From: an uncultured Burkholderiales bacterium
Lineage (GTDB): Bacteria > Pseudomonadota > Gammaproteobacteria > Burkholderiales > Burkholderiaceae_F
DNA: 5,046 nucleotides
Assembly: GCA_903871435.1 (NCBI GenBank)
Contig: CAIQGU010000330.1
Span: 1 to 5,046, forward strand
Direction: 5' to 3'
The translations under genes were made by a program, and so were the position numbers. The notes beneath the pieces are model-generated. The model was not told the origin of the DNA and did not search any database. It worked only from the letters and a program-made list of their open reading frames with translations. Positions 1-5,046 of the stretch are shown piece after piece. Every line of letters starts with the position of its first letter. Positions within the stretch are counted from its first letter, which is position 1.

Positions 1-833
1 CCGAGACCCTGAACTGGCTCAATCGCGCGTTTGGCAAACCACCGGAGGCGCATCCCTTCATCGATGCACTCGGGCCCTGGCTGGGATTGTTGTTGCTGGG
101 CGTAGTCGCACTGGCCTGGCCGCTGGCGGCTCTGCTGCCTTGCCTGACCGGTAGCGTGGCAGCGGCGCCGCTGGCCGACGCGCCGCCACGCCGCCGCTGG
201 TGGCGCTGGCGCGGGGGCGCGCCCATCACCCTGCTGCCCGCCCTCCTCACCCCGCTGATACTGTGGCCCGTGCCCAGCGACTTTCTGCCGATCCTGCTGG
301 GCGACTACCTGGTGTTGCACTTCACTGTGTACGGACTGCTCACCATCGCAGGACTGCTGTTGCTGGGGCAACGGCCACCCACAATCGCGCCGGGCAGGAG
401 CGCGGCGCTCTGGATGACCATTGCGCTCGCGACCGCGTATGCCCTTTTTGCCGTGGGCGTGCCGCTTAACGCATACGTCTTCAATACCCAGCCCACCGCC
501 GTGCGCCTGCCCCTCATCCTGGCCATGAGCGTGGGCACGATGGTCTATTTCCTGGCCGATGAATGGCTCACCCGCGATCCGGGCGCCCCGCCCGGCGCCT
601 ACCTCGTGAGCAAGATCGCGTTCCTGGTGTCCCTGATGGCGGCCATTGCGCTCAATCCGCACCGCCTGTTCTTCCTGGCGATCATCGTGCCGGCCATCTT
701 GCTGCTTTTCATCATTTACGGCCTGTTCAGCCGCTGGGTCTACCGAAGCACCGGCTACCCCGCGGTTGCCGCCGTCGCCAACGCGCTCGCGTTTGGCGCA
801 TTCATCGCCGTGACGTTTCCGCTGGTTTCCTGA
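1..833 (+). CDS. Polytopic membrane protein, C-terminal part (possible alpha/beta-hydrolase fusion), 5'-truncated
   Basis: The frame is open from base 3 to the TGA at 831-833, giving 276 residues without an N-terminus, so the true start lies left of the window. After a short soluble stretch (ETLNWLNRAFGKPPEAHPF) come about eight hydrophobic segments, near residues 24-49, 74-92, 95-122, 135-160, 167-188, 199-216, 222-247 and 253-276. Between the first two is a basic loop (PPRRRWWRWR). The C-terminus ends inside the last hydrophobic segment. The opening residues look like the last helix of an alpha/beta hydrolase, and I know of large bacterial proteins that join such a domain to a multi-pass C-terminal membrane domain, so that is my best guess. 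The catalytic part is outside the window, so no enzymatic role can be shown. An unrelated membrane protein is the alternative. The gene converges on the permease gene downstream. The coding call is firm; the family is tentative. Confidence 0.72.
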   Translation, partial: ETLNWLNRAFGKPPEAHPFIDALGPWLGLLLLGVVALAWPLAALLPCLTGSVAAAPLADAPPRRRWWRWRGGAPITLLPALLTPLILWPVPSDFLPILLGDYLVLHFTVYGLLTIAGLLLLGQRPPTIAPGRSAALWMTIALATAYALFAVGVPLNAYVFNTQPTAVRLPLILAMSVGTMVYFLADEWLTRDPGAPPGAYLVSKIAFLVSLMAAIALNPHRLFFLAIIVPAILLLFIIYGLFSRWVYRSTGYPAVAAVANALAFGAFIAVTFPLVS

Positions 834-907
834 CCCCGGCGCATGCGTGGAACGCCAGGCAAGGCAGAGCCTGCATCAAGGGCCCACGGCTTCAATGGTC
901 CGCGGCG
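834..907. other. Convergent intergenic gap
   Basis: These 74 bases separate the stop codons of two converging genes. The only local structure is a small imperfect hairpin at about 859-874 (AGGC-AGA-GCCT extended by GC pairs, with one bulged A). It has no adjoining T run on either strand, so no intrinsic terminator can be supported. No further gene is apparent here. Confidence 0.6.
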
Positions 908-2356
908 TCAATTACCTGGCTCGTGCATCGCCTTCAGGGTCGACCGGCTGTGCATCACGGCGGCGTGCTCGCTCGCCGGCTCATGATGGCGCATCAAAAA
1001 CCGGTAGGCGATTCCGCCAACGGCCAGGCCGATCAACCAGCCGATATCGATGCCCCCCAGGGCCCGCGCTACCGGACCCATCACCACGTCCGGTATGACG
1101 ATGAACGGCAGGCTGGCGGCAAATCCGGTGAAGTACGCAAGCAGCCCGGCAAATCGCCACTGGCCGTAGATGCCCGCGGGGTCGAAGAGGTGCGTCACCG
1201 CATAGCCGCCGCGGCGCACGAAGTAATAGTCGGTGAGATTGATCGCCGTCCAAGGTGCCAGCAGGTACAGCATCACGACGAAGAGTTCGTTCACCGCCTC
1301 GACGCCATCGGTGCCGAACTTGAGCGCCAGCGCCAGCGCGGCCAGTCCGAGCACGAGGATGACCACGATGCGCATGCGCTGCGTCGGCTGCAGCTTGCGC
1401 AGCGAGTCCATGGCCGTGACCACCGTCAGCATCCCGCTGTAGGCATTCATGCCCATGGTGGCCACCAGTGCCGCCACCGATGCCAGCGCCGCGGCGGCAC
1501 CGTAGCCCACGAAGATGCGATCACCTGCCAGGGAGAGCGCCACCAGCGGATCCGCCGAACCGATGCGCGTGGCCAGCCAGGCGCCCAGCGCGATCAGCCA
1601 GACCGCGGAACCCGCGGCGCCCAGGAAGACCGAGGTTATGACCTGCCGCCGCGGCGTGTTGGCGGGCAGGTAGCGCGAATAGTCCGATACGTAGGTGGCA
1701 TACGTGATGTTGTAGCTGGCACCGGCGGCTATCTCGGTGAAGAACGCCACGGCATTGAAGCCAAAGGTCTTGCCCGCCAGCACGGGCGTGCCACTCGTCG
1801 CGGCCGCCACGGTCAGCACCAGGAACAGCGGCAGGCTCACCCAGAACAGCAACTTGAAGACCTTGTGCAGCCAGTCATGGCCCCAGATGGCCAGTACGGC
1901 CGCCAGCACCGTAACGGCGACAGCGAGCGCCAGCGGCTGCCAGCCCAGCAGGGCCGAAACGCCATTGGTGATGAGTATGGTGTCGACCACATTGAAGCCG
2001 ACATAGGTCACTAAAGTGGCAAAGAGCGGCAGGATGACGCCCCGGTAGCCGAACTGGGCCCGCGACTGGATCATCTGCGGCAGGCCCATTTCGGCGCCCT
2101 GGTTGGCGTGAAAGGCCTGGAAGATGGTGCCGATGAAGATTCCGATGGCGCCGCCCAGCGCGGTCCACCCGAGCGCCAGTCCCATGCTGGGACCGATGAA
2201 GCCGATGGCGATCGTGAAGAAATGGAAGTTGCCCAGGAACCAGAACTTGCCCTGGTCGGCCACCGTTCCATGCCGCGCATGTTCCGGGACCCAATCGATG
2301 GAGCGGGTCTCGATGCCCGAGCCAAAACCGCGCTTGCGGGACGCTGCTTCGCTCAC
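908..2356 (-). CDS. NCS1-family permease (cytosine/purine/allantoin type)
   Basis: This is a 482-residue inner-membrane transporter of the nucleobase:cation symporter-1 family, which takes up purines, pyrimidines, hydantoins, allantoin or thiamine-like compounds with H+ or Na+. Family hallmarks are GNFHFF (42-47) in the first membrane helix, SRAQFGYRGV (98-107), SDYSRYLP (224-231), PWTAINLTDYYFVRRGG (368-384) and HLFDPAGIYGQW (389-400). Hydrophobicity fits about 12 helices, and the length is normal. The frame stays open far upstream inside the photolyase gene, but the GTG at 2354-2356 is the start: AGGAG sits 6 nt before it and the family-like N-terminus (IETRSIDWVPEHARHG, 15-30) follows. The substrate cannot be read from the sequence. 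The gene lies 37 nt after the photolyase on the same strand, so co-transcription is possible, but a weak terminator-like hairpin lies between them. The family is near certain; the CodB-like cytosine label would be only a guess. Confidence 0.93.
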   Translation of the reverse strand: MSEAASRKRGFGSGIETRSIDWVPEHARHGTVADQGKFWFLGNFHFFTIAIGFIGPSMGLALGWTALGGAIGIFIGTIFQAFHANQGAEMGLPQMIQSRAQFGYRGVILPLFATLVTYVGFNVVDTILITNGVSALLGWQPLALAVAVTVLAAVLAIWGHDWLHKVFKLLFWVSLPLFLVLTVAAATSGTPVLAGKTFGFNAVAFFTEIAAGASYNITYATYVSDYSRYLPANTPRRQVITSVFLGAAGSAVWLIALGAWLATRIGSADPLVALSLAGDRIFVGYGAAAALASVAALVATMGMNAYSGMLTVVTAMDSLRKLQPTQRMRIVVILVLGLAALALALKFGTDGVEAVNELFVVMLYLLAPWTAINLTDYYFVRRGGYAVTHLFDPAGIYGQWRFAGLLAYFTGFAASLPFIVIPDVVMGPVARALGGIDIGWLIGLAVGGIAYRFLMRHHEPASEHAAVMHSRSTLKAMHEPGN

Positions 2357-2362
2357 TGCTGG

Positions 2363-2367
2363 CTCCT
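2363..2367 (-). promoter_or_regulatory. Ribosome binding site of the NCS1 permease
   Basis: AGGAG on the minus strand lies 6 nt upstream of the GTG at 2356. This near-consensus Shine-Dalgarno sequence decides the start in a frame that otherwise stays open for another 375 bases upstream. It also shows that the permease can be translated independently of the photolyase. Confidence 0.8.
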
Positions 2368-2374
2368 GTGGATG

Positions 2375-2391
2375 AAAATCGGCGGCGCCGA
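2375..2391 (-). terminator. Weak intrinsic terminator or attenuator candidate after the photolyase gene
   Basis: On the minus strand, two bases after the photolyase stop codon, TCGGC pairs with GCCGA across a 3-nt loop (2379-2391) and is followed at once by TTTT (2375-2378). The stem is GC-rich but only 5 bp, and the T run is short. Partial termination that lowers permease expression relative to the photolyase is possible. The structure may also be accidental in such GC-rich DNA. Confidence 0.3.
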
Positions 2392-2393
2392 GG

Positions 2394-3968
2394 CTAGCAC
2401 AGGGTCTGTGACGCCGCGTCGCTGTCGCGCGACGGCGTATCGGGGTGATCCACCCGGTCGAGGAAGGCCTCGGCCTCGGCGACGATCGCCGCTTTACGGG
2501 CATCGGGCCACGCCGACAGCGTGCGGTAGGGCATGGCCAGGCGCGCATTGCCGCCCAGCTGCCCGGCTTGCCGGATGAGAAAGGCCCAGTACAGATAGTT
2601 GAACGGGCAGGCTTTTGGTCCGGTCTTTTGCTTGACGTCGTAGGCGCAGCCCGAGCAGTAATCCGACATGCGATCGATATAAGCCCCAGATGCCGCATAA
2701 GGCTTGGACGCCATGAGGCCGCCATCGGCAAAGACCGCCATGCCTAGCGTATTGGGCATTTCCACCCACTCGAAGGCATCCGCGTAGACCGCCAGATACC
2801 AGCGCTCGATTTCCTGCGGCGCAATGCCCGCCAGCAAGGCGAAGTTGCCGGTGACCATCAGGCGCTGGATGTGGTGCGCGTAGGCGTGTTTCATGGTGCT
2901 GCCAATGGCGTCGTTCAGGCAACGCATGGACGTCTTTCCGGTCCAGTAGAACGCCGGCAGCCTGCGGGTCGCCTGCAGGGCATTGCCCTGCGCGTAGTCC
3001 GGCATGCGCATCCAGTACACGCCGCGCACGTATTCGCGCCAGCCCAGGATCTGGCGCACGAATCCTTCCACGGCGTTGAGTGGCGCCGCGCCGGCGCGCC
3101 ACGCCGCTTCGGCCGCACGGCAAACCTCGCGCGGGGAAAGCAAACCGATATTCAAAGCCGGGGCCAGGAGGGAATGAAAGAGTAACGGCGAGCCCGCCTT
3201 CATGGCGTCCTGGTAATCGCCAAAGCTCGGCAGACCCTGCGCCAGAAAATCGTCCAGTGCCAGGAGAGCGTCCGCGCGTGTTACCGGCCATGCAAATGTG
3301 GCCAGTTCCCCGCAATGATCGGGAAAGTTCTTCTCAACCAGCGCCATGACCGCCCGTGTGACGGCATCGGGCGCAAAGCGGCGCCGCGCGGGCAAGGCAA
3401 GGCGCGCGGGCAGGCTCTTGCGGTTGGCCGTGTCGTAGTTCCACTCCCCGCCGGCTGGTTGCCCATCGTCGATGAGGATGCCGTGCTCGCGCCGCATTTC
3501 GCGGTAGAAATGTTCCAGCCGCCAGCCGCGCCGCCCGTCCGCCCACCGGGCGAAGCGGGCGCGGCTCGCGAAAAAGCGCCCGTCGGGGCGCAGCTCCACC
3601 GGCAGCCCGATGTGTGATGACCAGGACCGGGCAAGTTCCTGCACCCGCCATTCCGAGGGTTCGGTGAGGACGATACAACGCGGCCGATGGCGGGCGACCG
3701 CGCGCGCCACCTCCCCCGTGAAGTCGCCGGTATTGCCGGGCGCATCGAGCGCAACGTAGTCGACGACAATGCCGCGCTGACGCAGTTCCTCGGCAAAGTG
3801 CCGCATGGCCGACAGCACCAGAACGATCTTCTGCTTGTGGTGCCGGACCTGCACCCCCTCCTCGCGCACCTCCATCATCAGCACAATGTCGCGGGCAGGA
3901 TCGATATCCTCGAGCGCCGACAGGTCCATTGACAGCTGATCGCCCAGAACCACCCGCAGCACGGTCAT
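2394..3968 (-). CDS. phrB: Iron-sulfur bacterial photolyase/cryptochrome (FeS-BCP, PhrB/CryB class; probable (6-4) photolyase)
   Basis: This 524-residue flavoprotein probably uses blue light and FAD to repair UV (6-4) photoproducts in DNA, or acts as a cryptochrome-like photoreceptor. The N-terminal Rossmann domain opens with VLRVVLGDQLS, the usual start of the class. The class carries a 6,7-dimethyl-8-ribityllumazine antenna there. The helical C-terminal domain binds FAD. Four cysteines for a [4Fe-4S] cluster are present at 350, 438, 441 and 454 (SMRC; DYCSGC; KACPFNYLYW), matching from memory the positions in Agrobacterium PhrB. The PhrB electron-transfer residues W342, W390 and Y391, the active-site pair H365-H366 (AYAHHIQRLMVTGNF) and Y430 also coincide. 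Nothing essential looks lost. The ATG at 3966-3968 is the only sensible start, since an in-frame stop lies a short way upstream. Its Shine-Dalgarno is weak (GGTGG). The gene follows the SDR gene after 76 nt and precedes the permease by 37 nt. The class is certain; repair versus signalling is inferred. Confidence 0.95.
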   Translation of the reverse strand: MTVLRVVLGDQLSMDLSALEDIDPARDIVLMMEVREEGVQVRHHKQKIVLVLSAMRHFAEELRQRGIVVDYVALDAPGNTGDFTGEVARAVARHRPRCIVLTEPSEWRVQELARSWSSHIGLPVELRPDGRFFASRARFARWADGRRGWRLEHFYREMRREHGILIDDGQPAGGEWNYDTANRKSLPARLALPARRRFAPDAVTRAVMALVEKNFPDHCGELATFAWPVTRADALLALDDFLAQGLPSFGDYQDAMKAGSPLLFHSLLAPALNIGLLSPREVCRAAEAAWRAGAAPLNAVEGFVRQILGWREYVRGVYWMRMPDYAQGNALQATRRLPAFYWTGKTSMRCLNDAIGSTMKHAYAHHIQRLMVTGNFALLAGIAPQEIERWYLAVYADAFEWVEMPNTLGMAVFADGGLMASKPYAASGAYIDRMSDYCSGCAYDVKQKTGPKACPFNYLYWAFLIRQAGQLGGNARLAMPYRTLSAWPDARKAAIVAEAEAFLDRVDHPDTPSRDSDAASQTLC

Positions 3969-4051
3969 CGCGGCACCACCGTGTGCGCCCGTGCGGCCTG
4001 GCGCCCTTTGTCATTGTGATTGCGTAGGCGGTAGGGCAACAGCGTCACCAT
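3965..4051 (-). CDS. Possible 28-codon coupling ORF between the SDR and photolyase genes
   Basis: A 28-residue frame (MVTLLPYRLRNHNDKGRQAA, then eight more residues to VVPR) begins with an ATG inside the last codons of the SDR gene (7-nt overlap). It ends with a TGA that overlaps the photolyase start in an ATGA arrangement. A G-rich stretch (GGGGGGA) lies 9 nt before its ATG, but that stretch also encodes the conserved DWRG tail of the SDR. The predicted peptide is basic, with no membrane segment, and I recognise no family. Against it being real, it contains codons unusual for this DNA (CTA, AAT twice, AAA, CGA). It may be a leader that couples translation of the flanking genes, or chance. 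Confidence 0.22.
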   Translation of the reverse strand: MVTLLPYRLRNHNDKGRQAARAHTVVPR

Positions 4052-4791
4052 GGCACGGCGTCCCCCCGCCAGTCGAAGAACCCGCCGCTGGACGCCGCCG
4101 TCAGCTGCTCGATGACGCCCAGCAGGTTGCGGGCGGCCGCCGCCGGTTGATGGACCTCGAGGCCTGTCGCGGCAAAGGGCGCAGAAAGCGCCGTGCTCAC
4201 GGTACCGGGATGCAGCGCAATGCACAGCGCATCCGGAGACCGGCGCGCAAGTTCAATGGCTGCGGTGTGCACGAGTTGATTGAGCGCCGCCTTGGATGCG
4301 CGGTATGAATACCACCCGCCGATGCGGTTATCGCCAATGCTGCCCACGCGGGCAGAGAGCGTGGCGAACACCGCCCTGCCCGTTCGGGGCAGCGCCGGCA
4401 GCACGTGCTTCATGATCAGTGCGGGGCCGGTGGCATTGATGGCAAAGGACCGCGCCAAGTGCGCGGCATCCAACTGCCGCCAGCTCTTCTCCGGGCCCTG
4501 CTGGCCGTCATGCAGGAAGCCGGTGGCGTCGATCACGAGCCGCAGCTCGCCCAGGCGGGCGGCAAATTCCACGCACGCCGCGATGCTGCCTTCGTCCAGC
4601 AGGTCGAATGCGGGCGTGGTTCCGCGGCCCAAGCCAACAACGTGCCGGTATCGGTGCGACGCTGAAATCGCTTCGTGCAATGAGCGCCCGATTCCGCCAG
4701 TGGCACCGAAAACCACCGCTACGCCGGCTGGCGGCTTGTGGCCTGCATCAGCGGCGGTCATCGAGGGTTCGGGAATTCCATCGGCAGGCAT
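4045..4791 (-). CDS. Short-chain dehydrogenase/reductase (SDR), sniffer/C-factor-like
   Basis: This is a classical NAD(P)-dependent SDR of about 248 residues, cytosolic, with unknown substrate. Counting from the GTG at 4794, the Rossmann fingerprint GATGGIGR is at 30-37, and the catalytic tetrad is N120 (INATG), S147 (TLSARVG), Y164 and K168 (YSYRASKAALN). The PG motif HPGTVST follows at 195-201. The segment GSIGDNRIGGWYSYRASK and the C-terminal FFDWRGDAVPW are typical of the carbonyl-reductase/sniffer-like subgroup (C-factor in many annotations). The start is uncertain: GTG at 4794, ATG at 4791 directly after it, or ATG at 4761, none with a good Shine-Dalgarno. I chose 4791. The predicted promoter would leave only a very short leader, which favours 4761. 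It is the first gene of the SDR-photolyase unit. SDRs of this kind recur beside photolyase/cryptochrome genes in proteobacteria, but what they reduce there is not known to me. Confidence 0.92.
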   Translation of the reverse strand: MPADGIPEPSMTAADAGHKPPAGVAVVFGATGGIGRSLHEAISASHRYRHVVGLGRGTTPAFDLLDEGSIAACVEFAARLGELRLVIDATGFLHDGQQGPEKSWRQLDAAHLARSFAINATGPALIMKHVLPALPRTGRAVFATLSARVGSIGDNRIGGWYSYRASKAALNQLVHTAAIELARRSPDALCIALHPGTVSTALSAPFAATGLEVHQPAAAARNLLGVIEQLTAASSGGFFDWRGDAVPW

Positions 4792-4802
4792 CACGTGGGT
4801 CC

Positions 4803-4852
4803 GTTGAAGATAGTGTCAACAAAATGCGTACGTCAACGCACCGATAATTGAC
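4803..4852. repeat. Cluster of four TTGAC-type half-sites (operator candidate)
   Basis: On the plus strand the half-sites are GTTGA (4803-4807), TCAAC (4816-4820), TCAAC (4833-4837) and TTGAC (4848-4852). They form the inverted repeats GTTGA-N8-TCAAC and GTCAA-N11-TTGAC, and a direct repeat of GTCAAC with a 17-base period. The array covers the predicted promoter and lies between divergent genes, as expected for a regulator binding site. The individual arms are short, so chance is not excluded. Confidence 0.35.
4807..4836 (-). promoter_or_regulatory. Predicted sigma70-type promoter of the SDR-photolyase unit
   Basis: On the minus strand, TTGACG (4831-4836) and TATCTT (4807-4812) are separated by 18 bases, a fair match to -35 and -10 boxes. 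Transcription would begin near 4800, just before the SDR start codons. The -10 box lies within the inverted repeat GTTGA-N8-TCAAC (4803-4820), and the -35 box is itself one half of CGTCAA-N11-TTGACG, so a regulator could bind over it. This is prediction from sequence only. Confidence 0.45.
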
Positions 4853-4964
4853 GGGATGCAAACGTAGACTGGTCGCGTGTTCCCGCTGTTTGAAACGCAA
4901 TGTCCACTGCGGTGAGGCGTCGACACCAAGCTTCACAAGACCCCTTTTGTACCAGAGACCAACC

Positions 4965-5046
4965 ATGAAGACTGGTCAACAATTGCAACAGGACGTGATG
5001 ACCGACCAGGAAGTGCCGGGCATCAGGACAGTGGAAAACGATCGGC
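4965..5046 (+). CDS. N-terminus of a possible BON-domain (OsmY-like) protein, 3'-truncated
   Basis: An ATG at 4965-4967, with AGAGA 6 nt upstream as a modest ribosome binding site, opens a frame that runs off the right edge after 27 codons. The start MKTGQQLQQDVMTDQE resembles the opening of small BON-domain proteins, which typically begin MKxDxQLqxDVxdEL followed by W-x-PSI. These are envelope- or stress-associated proteins related to OsmY. After that, VPGIRTVENDR fits less well: the usual Trp before the P-x-I stretch is missing. The domain cannot be confirmed from so few residues. If correct, the gene is divergent from the SDR-photolyase unit and may share its control region. Confidence 0.45.
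   Translation, partial: MKTGQQLQQDVMTDQEVPGIRTVENDR

Larger units (their letters stand above)
4792..4964. other. Divergent intergenic regulatory region
   Basis: This 173-base stretch separates the SDR start (minus strand) from the right-edge gene (plus strand) and is less GC-rich than the surrounding coding DNA. Its left part holds the predicted SDR promoter and half-site cluster. In the right part (4853-4964) I found no convincing plus-strand promoter: TTGACG at 4848 and TTGAAA at 4890 lack a good -10 box at proper spacing. Confidence 0.6.

Noticed and set aside
859..874. Hairpin AGGC-AGA-GCCT as a terminator between the convergent genes
   Set aside because: The stem is short, has a bulge and has no T run on either strand.
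563..2014. 483-codon open frame on the plus strand opposite the permease gene
   Set aside because: The translation is rich in Arg, His, Gln and Gly with no recognisable domain, and it lies antisense to a clear NCS1 permease. It is a typical by-product of GC-rich codon use.
2357..2731. Upstream extension of the permease frame by 125 codons
   Set aside because: It runs inside the photolyase gene in another frame, is not family-like, and the GTG at 2356 has a strong AGGAG at proper spacing.
2494..3315. 273-codon minus-strand frame inside the photolyase gene
   Set aside because: It is an alternate frame of an intact, well-recognised photolyase with no domain features of its own.
3334..4014. 226-codon minus-strand frame beginning in the SDR-photolyase gap
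   Set aside because: Its ATG lies in the gap, but nearly all of it is a shadow of the photolyase N-terminal domain, with Arg/Gly/Ala-rich sequence. It does not resemble the small DUF2256 protein sometimes found beside photolyases.
4280..4807. 175-codon plus-strand frame opposite the SDR gene
   Set aside because: It is antisense to the conserved SDR motifs, with low-complexity Ser/Pro/Ala/Arg composition and no family resemblance.
4748..4966. 72-codon minus-strand frame across the divergent intergenic region
   Set aside because: It overlaps the SDR start in another frame and covers the promoter region. It has no ribosome binding site or recognisable family.
4867..4977. Direct repeat GACTGGTC at 4867-4874 and 4970-4977
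   Set aside because: Only 8 bases are shared, and one copy lies inside the coding start of the right-edge gene. This is within chance expectation.
4957..4977. Inverted repeat GACCA-N11-TGGTC around the right-edge start codon
   Set aside because: The 5-bp arms are too short to claim an RNA switch or a regulated start.

Overview
The window is GC-rich, densely packed bacterial DNA. GC-ending codons dominate and long spurious antisense reading frames are common. The gene content fits a high-GC proteobacterium, probably a betaproteobacterium of the Burkholderiales type. That placement rests on gene style and composition only, not on a database search. No rRNA, tRNA, CRISPR, insertion sequence or integrase was seen.

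From left to right, bases 1-833 (+) carry the C-terminal part of a polytopic membrane protein cut by the left edge. It may be the membrane tail of an alpha/beta-hydrolase fusion. A 74-base convergent gap with no convincing terminator follows. Three genes then run on the minus strand, transcribed from about 4.8 kb down to 0.9 kb: a short-chain dehydrogenase/reductase (SDR, 4045-4791), a prokaryotic iron-sulfur photolyase/cryptochrome of the PhrB/CryB (FeS-BCP) class (2394-3968), and an NCS1-family nucleobase-type permease (908-2356). A divergent gene starts at 4965 (+) and runs off the right edge. Its few visible residues resemble the start of BON-domain (OsmY-like) stress proteins.

The SDR and photolyase are probably co-transcribed. 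The 76 bases between them hold a 28-codon open frame that overlaps the end of the SDR by 7 nt and the start of the photolyase by 4 nt (ATGA). The permease follows the photolyase after only 37 nt and has its own strong ribosome binding site, but a small hairpin with a short T run lies in that gap and could weaken read-through. The photolyase keeps all four cluster cysteines, the electron-transfer Trp/Trp/Tyr residues and the active-site His-His pair, so it looks functional.

The 173-base divergent intergenic region (4792-4964) holds a plausible sigma70-type promoter for the SDR-photolyase unit. Four TTGAC/TTGAA-type half-sites lie on and around it, which suggests a dedicated regulator. SDR plus photolyase pairs are typical of light- or stress-induced loci in proteobacteria, so light or photooxidative control is a reasonable hypothesis, but no regulator gene is present here. 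The most unusual points are the tightly linked permease, the possible coupling ORF and the clustered half-sites.
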